Shown: positions 17,657-25,878 of the stretch, piece after piece
Layout of the letters: each line of letters starts with the position of its first letter
How positions within the stretch are numbered: position 1 is the first letter of the stretch
Assembly (NCBI RefSeq): GCF_000697965.2
Contig: NZ_CP015882.1
Span: 496,001 to 560,000 of the forward strand
Length of the DNA stretch: 64,000 nucleotides
From: Ensifer adhaerens
GTDB taxonomy: Bacteria; Pseudomonadota; Alphaproteobacteria; Rhizobiales; Rhizobiaceae
Direction of reading: 5' to 3'
Position numbers and translations under genes: made by a program
The notes under the pieces: generated by a model
The model's input: the letters and a program-made list of their open reading frames with translations, nothing else
The model's database searches: none
Told to the model about the DNA's origin: nothing

Positions 17657-18579
17657 GCTTCACCCGTGACGGCCGGACGACGCGCCCAGGCTTTGAACCA
17701 GCGGCGTTCGGTGGTTGTCGTTGCGGCATCGCGGCCGAAGTGGCGTTCGAGATAATACTGGCCGATGGACAGAACCGTGGTTCCGGCCAGATACCAGACG
17801 GCGCAGACAAACAGCAGTTCGATGACGGCGCCGTTGATGAAGTAGATGCGCTGGGCCGCGTTCAGCATCTCGCCCATGGCGATGGTGGCGGCGAGCGAGG
17901 AGAACTTCAGCATGCCGATCGCGCTGTTGCCGAGCACGGGCAGGATCAGCCGAAGGGTCTGCGGCAGGATGATGCGCCGCATCGTCTGCCCGGGCGTCAT
18001 GCCGAGAGTGTGGGCCGCCTCCTTCTGACCCTTGTCGACCGAACCGATACCGCCGCGCACGACTTCCGTGAGGTACGACCCTTCGTTGACGCCGAGACCG
18101 AGAACCGCGGCGACGAAGGGTGTCACCACATCGACCATGCGGGCGTCAATAAGACCGGGGATGTAGAGCTTCGGAAAGATCAGCGCGATGTTGAACCAGA
18201 TGAGAAGCTGTAGCAGCACCGGTGTACCGCGGAAGATCCAGACATAGAGCCAGGCGGCAAAACGCAGGATCGGGTTTTCCGAGAGCCGCATGATGCCGAA
18301 GGCAAAGCCGAGCAGCACGCCGAGCACCAGCGCGCAGGCCGAAATGAGCAGCGTCCAGCCGAAACCGGTGATGATGACACCGGCCGTCAGAAACTCGCCG
18401 ACCACCGTCCACTGGATCTGGCCGACTGCGAAAGCGCGTCCGATCACCGCCAGAAGCAGGATGACGAGACCGCCGCTGATCCAGCGTCCGGGGTGTTTCA
18501 GCCGGCGGATGACGACATCGGGAGCGGGAAGATCCGACAACGACAGTGCGGGACTTGGTTTTGACTGAGACTGGTGCAT
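17653..18579 (-). CDS. Amino-acid-type ABC transporter permease (HisM/GlnP-like)
   Basis: 308 residues. After a ~50-residue cytoplasmic N-terminus come about six membrane segments. The HisM/GlnP motifs follow: [18 protein letters not shown] and the EAA loop [45 protein letters not shown]. It is the only permease of the importer and would act as a homodimer. The start at 18579 is chosen because the promoter and operator lie just upstream (18589-18638). A longer frame would run through them. Confidence 0.88.
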   Translation of the reverse strand: MHQSQSKPSPALSLSDLPAPDVVIRRLKHPGRWISGGLVILLLAVIGRAFAVGQIQWTVVGEFLTAGVIITGFGWTLLISACALVLGVLLGFAFGIMRLSENPILRFAAWLYVWIFRGTPVLLQLLIWFNIALIFPKLYIPGLIDARMVDVVTPFVAAVLGLGVNEGSYLTEVVRGGIGSVDKGQKEAAHTLGMTPGQTMRRIILPQTLRLILPVLGNSAIGMLKFSSLAATIAMGEMLNAAQRIYFINGAVIELLFVCAVWYLAGTTVLSIGQYYLERHFGRDAATTTTERRWFKAWARRPAVTGEA

Positions 18580-18588
18580 GGCATCCAA

Positions 18589-18638
18589 TTGTAGGGTTAG
18601 GCCTACAACTTGATACTGGCGCAGCCTGAGGGAGTCAA
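18589..18638 (-). promoter_or_regulatory. Promoter and operator of the permease-to-PfkB operon
   Basis: On the minus strand TTGACT (18633-18638) and TATCAA (18610-18615) are separated by exactly 17 bases, a good sigma-70 promoter. Directly after the -10 box lies an inverted repeat, TTGTAGG at 18602-18608 (reverse strand) and CCTACAA at 18589-18595, with a 6-base spacer. A protein bound there would cover the transcription start. The UTRA-type GntR encoded in the operon is the natural candidate. The untranslated leader would be only about 25 bases. Confidence 0.7.
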
Positions 18639-18865
18639 GCGGCACCCTCGGGTATATTTGAGGGTTTGCATGTTTAGCTGCTTGCGGAATTGCGCAGGCG
18701 GTTCGGTTTTCCCGACGGCACTTCAAGAAACGTAGGCTGCTGGTAGCGGCTCTTTTGCGGCGACTGTTCAAAAGTCGGATTGAGCAACGGCGTTGTCAGC
18801 TGCCGGCAATCGACATTGCTCCAGTGGTCGGTCTTGCGGAACCACGGTCGGGGTTTGGTTTCCGA

Positions 18866-19879
18866 TCAACCGGGCTTGAAGCCGATCACCATCGAGTCCG
18901 GCCCCAGCAACGGCTCGACGCGCGTGGACACAAAACCGGCGTCGCGCATCCAGGCTTGGCAGTCGGCGCCGGTATAATCGAAACCGCCGCGGGTCTCGAT
19001 CAGCATGTTCAGGCTCATCAACAGGCCGAAGGCGTTCAAGCGGCGCTCGTCGTCAATGACGGCGTCGTAGACGATCACGGCTCCGCCTTTCGGCAGCGCA
19101 GCGAACGCTTTTTCCAAGAGCTTCCTTTTTTCGGCAAGATCCCAGTCGTGCAGGATGTGCCCCATCACGATCACGTCCGCATTGGGCATTGGGCCGTCGA
19201 AGAAGTTGCCGCTTTGGAAGGTGATGCGGTCGGTAAGGCCCTGCCGGGCGACGAAGTCGTCGAATATCGGCTGCACGGCGGGCAGATCGAAGCCGATGGC
19301 CTTGAGATGCGGATGCGCTCGCGCGATCACCACCGGCACCATCCCCTGCGCCGCGCCCACATCGGCGAAGGTCGTGTATTTCGACCAGTCGAACCTGGCG
19401 GCGATCGCCTGCGCCGCGCCGGCGCTGATCCCGCTCATCGCCTCGAGGAACCCGCGCAGCCGTGCCGGTTCAGCATAGATCGCGGCGAAGAAATCTTCGC
19501 TGTGCTTGGCTTCGTTCTGTGGTTCTCCGGTGTGCAGGGCTTCGGTCAGCGAACCCCAGAAACCGTAGAGCCGGGCGTTGGCCATTTCGAGGATGCCGCC
19601 GATGTAGGATGGCTTCGCCTTATCGAGGAAGAGGTCCGTGTCAGGGGCATTACGATAGCGGCCGTCCTCGCGTTCGAGCAGCTTCAGCGCGACCAGGGTG
19701 TCGAGAAAGTCGCGGGCCGAGCGGGGATGCAGTTTCAGCCTGGCCTGCAGATCCGGCAGTTCGGCCGGGCCAGTCGCAAGCTCGGTGAAGACGCCGAGTT
19801 CAACCGCACTGAGCAGGGCCTTGGACGCCCAGAACCCCATGCCGACCTGCATGATGTTGTTCGGTGTCGTTGTGCCCAT
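18866..19879 (-). CDS. SAM-dependent O-methyltransferase with N-terminal dimerisation domain
   Basis: 337 residues. The N-terminal ~100 residues ([49 protein letters not shown]) form the winged-helix dimerisation domain of plant- and antibiotic-type O-methyltransferases. The C-terminal half carries a Rossmann fold with [13 protein letters not shown] as the SAM loop, and the conserved [24 protein letters not shown] with the catalytic His. The start follows GAGGAGACGAGCG. Related bacterial enzymes methylate small phenolics or tailor secondary metabolites; none of those partners is nearby. Its promoter holds a clear palindrome, so it is tightly regulated by an unseen repressor. Confidence 0.85.
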   Translation of the reverse strand: MGTTTPNNIMQVGMGFWASKALLSAVELGVFTELATGPAELPDLQARLKLHPRSARDFLDTLVALKLLEREDGRYRNAPDTDLFLDKAKPSYIGGILEMANARLYGFWGSLTEALHTGEPQNEAKHSEDFFAAIYAEPARLRGFLEAMSGISAGAAQAIAARFDWSKYTTFADVGAAQGMVPVVIARAHPHLKAIGFDLPAVQPIFDDFVARQGLTDRITFQSGNFFDGPMPNADVIVMGHILHDWDLAEKRKLLEKAFAALPKGGAVIVYDAVIDDERRLNAFGLLMSLNMLIETRGGFDYTGADCQAWMRDAGFVSTRVEPLLGPDSMVIGFKPG

Positions 19880-19979
19880 CGCTCGTCTCCTCGTGGATCG
19901 TGTCGTCGAACGGCATCTGGGATTGGTGCGGAACCCGAAACTGTTCGGCAGCGCTGGCCGTGGACGTCCCGTCTCATCG

Positions 19980-20015
19980 ACGCAATAAAATATTGCGTTC
20001 TGCGATGGGGTGCAA
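19980..20015 (-). promoter_or_regulatory. Promoter with palindromic operator upstream of the methyltransferase
   Basis: On the minus strand TTGCAC (20010-20015) and TATTTT (19987-19992) are 17 bases apart. The -10 box sits inside ACGCAATA-AAA-TATTGCGT (19980-19998), a perfect 8+3+8 inverted repeat. A repressor on this dyad would block RNA polymerase. A similar copy occurs 60 bases upstream. Confidence 0.6.
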
Positions 20016-20040
20016 TTAATCAAGAATCACTAGCAAGGAG

Positions 20041-20057
20041 CGCAATCAAAGATCGCG
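20041..20057. repeat. Second copy of the methyltransferase operator
   Basis: CGCAATCAAAGATCGCG matches the central 17 bases of the promoter dyad (19981-19997) at 14 positions and keeps the CGCAAT/CGCG ends. The two centres are 60 bases apart, close to six helical turns, which would suit looping or cooperative binding by one dimeric protein. Confidence 0.4.
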
Positions 20058-20691
20058 TTGCGTGACTTCGGGTGGAATTGCTCGCGTCGTGTGATGAGCC
20101 TGGGTCTTGCTGGTACGAAGTCAACTTCAGCAGCTACCTTGATCGTCGCACGAGCTATGAGGTTGCGAGACTCGCGCTTTATTTGCCGAAACCTCGGATC
20201 GATGTTTCGGTTACGGTCACGGCAGCGAGGACCGCCTCGATATCGCGCCCGCGAATGACGGACGCGGGCGACCTCGAGCGGTTGAACTCCGGGGTGGCGT
20301 ATTCGCGTTAGCTGCTGTCAGGTGGGGCAAAGAAACAGTTCACGTCGTCTTCCGTCGGATGAAGGCAAATATGATACTGCCCATCGCCCGAGGGGATCTC
20401 ATCGCCATAGGGGATAAAGAACACGTGCGGTCGTCTTGCCATGTGGTGGTCGCCAGCATGCAAGAAAACGGAAAAACCACGAGCCCCTCGCAAAATGTCG
20501 GGCGCGGGGATGGCAGCACAATCGCCACCTGCCTCATGGGCCTTGCAGCACGCCAGAGGATAGGTCCAGCCGGTCTTTGCCTGGTGAGCGTCCGTTCGGA
20601 CGACTCCGACTGAGATTGTGAACTGCCCCCACTTTCGACCGGACACTCAGCATAAGCAGGAAGGCTCAAGCACAGGCTTGAGGATAGGCTT

Positions 20692-21081
20692 ATGTCTAAC
20701 GAGTTTCGACAGGTTGACCTGATGATCGGTGACGTCCGGCGGCGGCGCTGGACAACGGAACGCAAACTGCAGATCATCGAGGAGAGCTATGCCCCAGGGG
20801 AGACGGTTTCCTCTGCGGCTCGGCGGCATGGAGTTGCGCCAAACCTTCTCTATCGCTGGCGTCGGCTCTTGAGCGAGGGAGGTGCGGTGGCAGTGGACTC
20901 CGACGAGCCGGTAATCGGCAATTCTGAGGTGAGGAAGCTGGATGATCGAGTGCGCGAGCTTGAGCGCATTCTCGGACGCAAGACGCTGGAGAACGAGATT
21001 CTTCGCGAAGCCCTTTCCAAAGCCCAGTCAAAAAAACCGATATCGCGGCCGATATTGTTGCCGAAGGGCGGTTCCCGATGA
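20692..21081 (+). CDS. IS3-family transposase OrfA (helix-turn-helix)
   Basis: 129 residues. RRRRWTTERKLQIIEESYAPGETVSSAARRHGVAPNLLYRWRRLLSEGG is the IS2/IS911-type helix-turn-helix that recognises the terminal repeats. A leucine-zipper-like stretch (VRKLDDRVRELERILGRKTLENEILREAL) follows and mediates multimerisation. At 21030-21036 seven A residues form an A-AAA-AAA slip site. A -1 shift there enters the OrfB frame, which is open from the slip site, and yields the OrfAB fusion transposase. Confidence 0.93.
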   Translation: MSNEFRQVDLMIGDVRRRRWTTERKLQIIEESYAPGETVSSAARRHGVAPNLLYRWRRLLSEGGAVAVDSDEPVIGNSEVRKLDDRVRELERILGRKTLENEILREALSKAQSKKPISRPILLPKGGSR

Positions 21082-21905
21082 AGGCGGTGGCGGAGGCCTT
21101 ACACGTGTCGCGTTCTAATCTCTCCGAACGTCTGAAGGGCAAGTCCAAGCCTCGCGGACCCTACCTCAAAGCGGACGATGCCGAGCTGCTGCCTGCCATT
21201 CGCAAGCTGGTGGATGCCAGGCCAACTTATGGCTATCGGCGGATCGCTGCCCTTCTCAACAGGCAGCGGCGGGCCGCCGATCAGCCGGTCGTCAACCGCA
21301 AGCGGGTCCACCGCATCATGGCCAACCACGCCATGATCCTTGAGAAGCACACCGCCGTGCGCAAGGGCCGCGTCCACGACGGCAAGGTCATGGTGATGCG
21401 GTCGAACCTTCGTTGGTGCTCCGATGGCCTGGAGTTCACCTGCTGGAATGGCGAGGTGGTCCGCCTTGCTTTCATCATCGACGCGTTTGATCGAGAGATC
21501 ATCTCGTGGGCGGCCGTCGCCAATGCCGGGATCTCCGGTTCTGACGTCCGCGATATGATGTTGGAAGCAGTCGAGAAACGCTTCGGTGGCACGCGTGCCC
21601 CACATGCCATCGAACATCTGTCCGATAACGGCAGCGCCTACACAGCAAAGGAAACCAGGCTGTTTGCTCAGGCCCTCAATCTGGTCCCTTGCTTCACGCC
21701 GGTCGCCAGCCCTCAATCAAACGGTATGTCGGAGGCTTTCGTCAAAACCCTGAAACGCGACTACATACGCATCTCACCCATTCCCGACGCCGACACAGCG
21801 CTCCGGAACATCGATGGATGGATCGAGGATTACAACGAAATCCATCCGCATTCAGCGCTGAAAATGGCATCCCCAAGGGAATTCATCAAAGCATTGTCTC
21901 AATAG
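21078..21905 (+). CDS. IS3-family transposase OrfB (DDE integrase domain)
   Basis: 275 residues from its own ATG; the frame is open back to the A7 slip site at 21030-21036, adding KKTDIAADIVAEGRFP in the fusion form. PTYGYRRIAALL is the HTH_21 motif. The rve/DDE core shows RWCSDGLEFTC (first Asp), HLSDNGSAYTAKETR (second Asp) and SPQSNGMSEAFVKTLKRDY (catalytic Glu), so the triad is complete. The start overlaps the OrfA stop by four bases. Confidence 0.93.
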   Translation: MKAVAEALHVSRSNLSERLKGKSKPRGPYLKADDAELLPAIRKLVDARPTYGYRRIAALLNRQRRAADQPVVNRKRVHRIMANHAMILEKHTAVRKGRVHDGKVMVMRSNLRWCSDGLEFTCWNGEVVRLAFIIDAFDREIISWAAVANAGISGSDVRDMMLEAVEKRFGGTRAPHAIEHLSDNGSAYTAKETRLFAQALNLVPCFTPVASPQSNGMSEAFVKTLKRDYIRISPIPDADTALRNIDGWIEDYNEIHPHSALKMASPREFIKALSQ

Positions 21906-21985
21906 CTGACTTGTCCGGCGAAATGGGGGGCACTCCAGATTGTCGCAAGAATAATCAGATAAATGGATGATGGCGCGGCTCTCAT

Positions 21986-22960
21986 TGTGCACCTCCTTGG
22001 AGGCAGCCCTTCGAAAACGCCGATAGGTTGCTTGCTGATTGGCAAGTACGAATTGTCTGTTGTCAGCATACTCCCGGGTGCTTGGCGTGAAACCTGAAAT
22101 ATGCTCCTCGGACCAACGGCCAAGGAAACACCAAGGGACAAGGTGGGTACTGTCGCGAGGGCGGTTTCCTTGGAAATGCACAACGGGCCATGCGCTCCAT
22201 CGTAAAAGTGCACAGCCGACCTGTCGCGCGGGGCTTCGCTTAGTCGTTATTGACGCTGGCCTTTCCGCGTCGATTGTTGTGCCGCAGCACCCGCTCGCTG
22301 ATAGACGAAGCAGCGTTTCTGTAGAGGGCAATCGCGGGTGGTTCGGTGGATGATACGAGCCGTCGTGCATCAATCGGCCGTATGACCGTAGCGGCTGCGA
22401 AAGACTGCTGACGCCTGACGATGCATCCTGCGTCGGCCAGCCGGTTTAGGATATTGAGGCTTCAAGCCTCATGGGCAAAATTCACCGAACCTTGCTCGGC
22501 TCCCTTGTGACCCCTTTGATGATGAGCGCCGCCAAAACGGACGTGGCGACCCGCTCAGATATCGAGCCGGTTTGCGTTTCGGAAGCAAGCGCCTCCGCTG
22601 CACGGCGCCGAGGAGCATTGTGCGATTGTTACAGTGATCCGCGCTCGGTGAAACGCCTCTCTAAACTGCAGGCGTGCTGCCGCAACACGCTGTGCAGCTA
22701 GACGGAGCTGTCCAAATTAACATTTCGAGCGGTCTTGCTTTGTCGATCAGCAAAAAAAACGTGAGGTCGACCCGTTGCAAGCAGGCGATGGAGCCTGGGC
22801 GCGACGATGGTGCGATGAAAGCGACCGGAGCGGCTAGTTGGATAACGTTCCTGGACGCTGGCGGGCGCTACGCTGAACCTCTTTGCGAGCGGCTCTTTTG
22901 ACGGGTCAAGCCGGGGGAGAACGGGGGCTGGCCGCGTGCCGCGGCCGGCGCTTGGTGCGC
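21986..22960. other. Intergenic region without a supported gene
   Basis: About 975 bases between the promoter side of the IS-split secreted-protein gene and the 3' end of the desaturase gene. Several open frames of 60-170 codons exist on both strands, but they overlap each other, lack convincing ribosome sites and resemble no family. It probably holds the promoter of the split gene and decayed DNA. Confidence 0.5.
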
Positions 22961-24043
22961 TCAAGCAGGTGTCGGCAAAGCCGATCGTGCCACAGTTTCG
23001 CGCGCGTCTGCTTCTCGAAATGATATCAGTCGGTGGGAGGCCTCGTCCCAAAGGACGAGCTTCACCAAGCCCAGGCTTTGCCTGATGGTGATGCGGCCCA
23101 TATCTCCCAGTTCAGGATGATCACGTATGACCTCAGGAAGCCTGTAGAAGGGAACGCGGCTCGACAGGTGATGGAGATGGTGCATGCCGATATTGCCGGT
23201 GATCCAGCGCAAGGGCTGCGGCAGATCGTAGTGCGAGGCGCCATGCATGGCCGCGTATTGGAACGTCCACTCGGGTGGCCTTGACCAGTGCGTGTCTTCG
23301 AACTGGTGCTGGACATAAAACAACCAGACACCTGCAGCCCCAGCAAGAAGGACGATCGGCAGATGGATCAGGAGGAACGGTGCGACACCCACTGCCCAGA
23401 TAAGAATGCCCGAGAGTGCGGCAATCGCCACATTCGTTGCCATGGTGGAAACCCACGGAAGAGCGCCAGAGCGCATCATTCCGAACGGCAATCTTTGCTT
23501 GAACAGGAAGAGCCAGGCGGGACCGATGCCGAACATCACGAGCGGATGCCGGTAGAGGCGGTAACGAACCCGTCCTCCTGGCGTGAGGGCGTCGTATTCG
23601 GCAACGGTAAGCGTGGTGATGTCACCGACACCTCGCTCGTCGAGGTTGCCTGCCGAAGCATGGTGTACGGCATGGGCGCGGCGCCAGTAGTCATAAGGCG
23701 TTAGTGTCAAAACGCTGATCATTCGGCCCGTCCAGTCATCCAGGCTGCGCCGCCCGAAAAACGAACCATGTCCGCAGTCATGTTGCAGCATGAACAAGCG
23801 CAGGAGAAATCCCGCCGCAACAGGGACGATAAGGACCACGCCGAGCCAGTACCCGAAGTGCAAACAGGCCCAAGCTCCTGCCCACAGCAGAACAAATGGC
23901 ACAAGGCTCGCCGTCAGCTCGAAGGTGCTGCGGCCGATATGCGGCTGTCGATAGGTGGACAGGATCTTTAGCCAGGCTTTTTCACGGTCGACGGTTGCTG
24001 CCGCGCCGTGGCCGGAAAGTGGGCTGACTTTGGTATTCTTCAA
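22961..24043 (-). CDS. Membrane fatty acid desaturase
   Basis: 360 residues with three histidine boxes for the di-iron centre: HDCGH (88-92), HAVHH (124-128) and HHLHH (288-292). QHQFEDTHW near 245 is typical of delta-12/omega-3-type acyl-lipid desaturases. Hydrophobic pairs of helices flank residues 45-80 and 200-245, giving the usual four-span topology with the boxes in the cytoplasm. It inserts a cis double bond in membrane lipid acyl chains with electrons from ferredoxin or cytochrome b5. The start is a TTG after AGGAAGACGCC. It stands alone; such genes in rhizobial accessory DNA often act in cold or stress adaptation. Confidence 0.88.
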   Translation of the reverse strand: MKNTKVSPLSGHGAAATVDREKAWLKILSTYRQPHIGRSTFELTASLVPFVLLWAGAWACLHFGYWLGVVLIVPVAAGFLLRLFMLQHDCGHGSFFGRRSLDDWTGRMISVLTLTPYDYWRRAHAVHHASAGNLDERGVGDITTLTVAEYDALTPGGRVRYRLYRHPLVMFGIGPAWLFLFKQRLPFGMMRSGALPWVSTMATNVAIAALSGILIWAVGVAPFLLIHLPIVLLAGAAGVWLFYVQHQFEDTHWSRPPEWTFQYAAMHGASHYDLPQPLRWITGNIGMHHLHHLSSRVPFYRLPEVIRDHPELGDMGRITIRQSLGLVKLVLWDEASHRLISFREADARETVARSALPTPA

Positions 24044-24609
24044 GGCGTCTTCCTAGTTGATTGTGTGACATAGTCGCCTTGAGACATTGCTATGGACGCA
24101 ACAGGCAAACTGGGGTTTTGGACCGAGATCTCGCTCGCCTTCGAAATCATGTTTCGGCCTTCGACGTGATCGCTCATAGCGCGTTCGGCGGCGGAATAGG
24201 AGCAGACCGGCCGACGCTGCCGTTGCATGTTGGATGACGCCGGGGCCTTATCTGGAGCATTTGACTGTGCCGGCAATCATGACGAGCCCTTCCGTAGGAT
24301 ACTGAGAGCCTCTGCGCGAAACTTGAGGCCTGATAGCGATTTTGAAAGGAAGGTTCGTTCAGAGCGCGAAGCCAATTGCGCTATAACCAAAGCTAGCGAG
24401 CAAATTCGATGGGGCGTTTTATCGATATCTTCACCTAGGCGTCAATCGGTTGTTCGCGTTGTCTGCAGCGCGATGCGAGGTCTCCGCACTCGACGACGAT
24501 TTCGGATCTGCCTTTCGCAAAATCCGCGGAACGGCGGACCCTGACCTGAAACTCGGCTTTTAAGTTGTCGGATTTTGGTTTCGACGCCGCTATTCGTTGG
24601 GGAAGGGGC

Positions 24610-24702
24610 TTAAGCAGGGGCTAGCATCAAGAGAACCAGAACCGCCGCTATTATCACGCTGAACCCCAATATGATCTTGATGATTAAACTTGCATCTTCC
24701 AA
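24610..24702 (-). CDS. Possible 30-residue single-span membrane peptide
   Basis: A TTG start preceded by GGGAG with a 6-base gap opens a 30-codon frame. It encodes an acidic N-terminus (MEDASLIIKII), then an uninterrupted hydrophobic helix (LGFSVIIAAVLVLLMLAPA) and a stop. The size and composition are like stress-linked small membrane proteins or hydrophobic type I toxins. The surrounding 24044-25030 region has nothing else I can support and is AT-rich just upstream. Evidence is only the composition and the ribosome site. Confidence 0.35.
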   Translation of the reverse strand: MEDASLIIKIILGFSVIIAAVLVLLMLAPA

Positions 24703-25030
24703 AGAATGCTCCCACTAGTAGAGAAAACTAAGAATACAACCTTCAAAGATATAATCATCTGCACCTAGGGTTGTCTATATCTGAATTATAAACACCCTTG
24801 GATTGCGGACGATCTAGGGAACGTGCGGGATTTTGGTTGGGAGCGATGACGTGGCGGAAGGGCTTCGCGTGCGACCGAAGCGGTCGTTTCAGGCCTTAAA
24901 TACCGGTCACAGTGTCCATCGGGATTGGTTGAGTGAGGTCGGCGTCTGTTTCTGATCCCAAGGGACTAACTTGACGACCGCCCAAGGACGGCGCACGTCG
25001 GTTGGGGCTAACTGCGCGTCGTTCGCTTTG

Positions 25031-25498
25031 TCAGTCACCTTCCACCTCTCGGGCCAAGCTTTCCCTCAGCTTTGCGGCCGCTTCGGCTACTGCGGCCAAG
25101 TGGTGTTCAGAACTCATTTGCTCACGCGCGTGGAGCAAGGCGGATCGCACCGCCTCGATCGATTTTCCAAAACGTGCCATCCATGGGTAGCGCGGCACCA
25201 TCCAAAGATGGAAGTGGTGTGTCGTGTCTTCATTGTAGAAGTAATACACGTGCTCGATACCCAGTTGGCGCTCCTGCTCACGTCTAATGCGTTGGACCAG
25301 TGGCAGAAATTCCGATGTTTCGGCTTGGCTCATTTCCGTCAAAAAGCAAAAATGCCTCTTTGCGGTGACGATGATTTGCCCGGGGATTGGATAGGCGACG
25401 TCCTGGTGAGCGTGGAAAAAGCGTGTTTCTTGGACCGCGCCCCCAGGGACTGTTCGTCTTCCCGACGTAATCTCGCAACTCAAGCAACTCTCGCCCAT
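25031..25498 (-). CDS. HIT-family hydrolase-like protein
   Basis: 155 residues. An N-terminal C5-x2-C8 pair starts a typical HIT layout, with PGQIIVTAKRH in the middle. The active-site region HHFHLWMVPR (94-103) gives H95-x-H97-x-W99, where canonical HIT proteins have a third His and GalT/Ap4A phosphorylases a Gln. The catalytic His97 is kept. HIT enzymes cleave nucleotide phosphoanhydrides or phosphoramidates such as diadenosine polyphosphates or AMP-lysine. The tryptophan replacement suggests changed chemistry or leaving-group preference. The ribosome site is weak, and the gene stands alone. Confidence 0.65.
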   Translation of the reverse strand: MGESCLSCEITSGRRTVPGGAVQETRFFHAHQDVAYPIPGQIIVTAKRHFCFLTEMSQAETSEFLPLVQRIRREQERQLGIEHVYYFYNEDTTHHFHLWMVPRYPWMARFGKSIEAVRSALLHAREQMSSEHHLAAVAEAAAKLRESLAREVEGD

Positions 25499-25520
25499 CC
25501 CGATAACTCACATCCGATCG

Positions 25521-25871
25521 CTAATGTCTTTGCTCATAACCGCACAGCTCGCTTGCTTGAAAAGGGATAAACTCTGACGGCAAGGGATGATGAGGCGGTC
25601 TGAACCATCGCCGGCAATCGACCGTGCTTTTGTCTGTCGTACGAAACCGCGCCCGCATGCGTCGGCGGCCTTGAGAGGTTCTCGAGGCCCTACTCCCGCT
25701 TCCCAAAGCTCTTTCCTCTCGATCTCGCAGCAGACCGAGGCACAGCCGGCGATCCGGCAGATGCTTGTCCTCGCCGTTCACGACTTGCTGGCTGACCTTC
25801 AGGACGACTTCCGACGGCTTGCCGTAACGCTGGCGAGGGCCGGGGTCGTAAGGGCTAAGGTTCGCGTTCAT
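25521..25871 (-). CDS. Hypothetical protein after the nucleotidyltransferase pseudogene
   Basis: 116 residues, arginine-rich, not recognised. The ATG follows AAAGGTGATCGACAG and starts 7 bases after the stop of the upstream nucleotidyltransferase-fold pseudogene, as an operon partner would. The first ~45 residues (MNANLSPYDPGPRQRYGKPSEVVLKVSQQVV) look like protein. The later part becomes very Arg-rich and may be read in the wrong frame after a further frameshift. It could be the remnant of a two-gene unit. Confidence 0.3.
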   Translation of the reverse strand: MNANLSPYDPGPRQRYGKPSEVVLKVSQQVVNGEDKHLPDRRLCLGLLRDREERALGSGSRASRTSQGRRRMRARFRTTDKSTVDCRRWFRPPHHPLPSEFIPFQASELCGYEQRH

Positions 25872-25878
25872 CTGTCGA

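Larger units (their letters stand above)
20619..21937 (+). mobile_element. IS3-family insertion sequence, IS2 group, complete (1319 bp)
   Basis: The left end starts TGAACTGCCCCCACTTTCG, and the right end read inward starts TGGAGTGCCCCCCATTTCG. These imperfect terminal inverted repeats of about 33 bases both end CCGGACA-GTCAGC. The element is flanked on both sides by GATTG (20614-20618 and 21938-21942), a 5-bp target duplication typical of the IS2 group. It encodes OrfA and OrfB with an A7 slip site. Both ends, both genes and the duplication are intact, so it is potentially active. Confidence 0.92.
20308..21985 (-). pseudogene. Small secreted protein gene interrupted by an IS element
   Basis: Two pieces flank the IS element. 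The 5' piece (21938-21985) has a strong ribosome site (AAGGAGGTG) and encodes 16 residues of a signal peptide, MRAAPSSIYLIILATI. The 3' piece (20308-20613) continues exactly in frame, SVGVVRTDAHQAKTGWTYPLACC, down to CFFAPPDSS. Removing the element and one copy of the GATTG duplication rebuilds a 117-residue protein. The mature part has a paired CC, a DC and a late single Cys (disulfide-like spacing), features shared with small secreted hypothetical proteins of Rhizobiales. Function unknown. The insertion must be recent, because both parts are otherwise intact. Confidence 0.8.

Noticed and set aside
21852..22373. 173-codon minus-strand frame running from beyond the IS into its right end
   Set aside because: It crosses the IS boundary and the start of the split secreted-protein gene in another frame; no family similarity.
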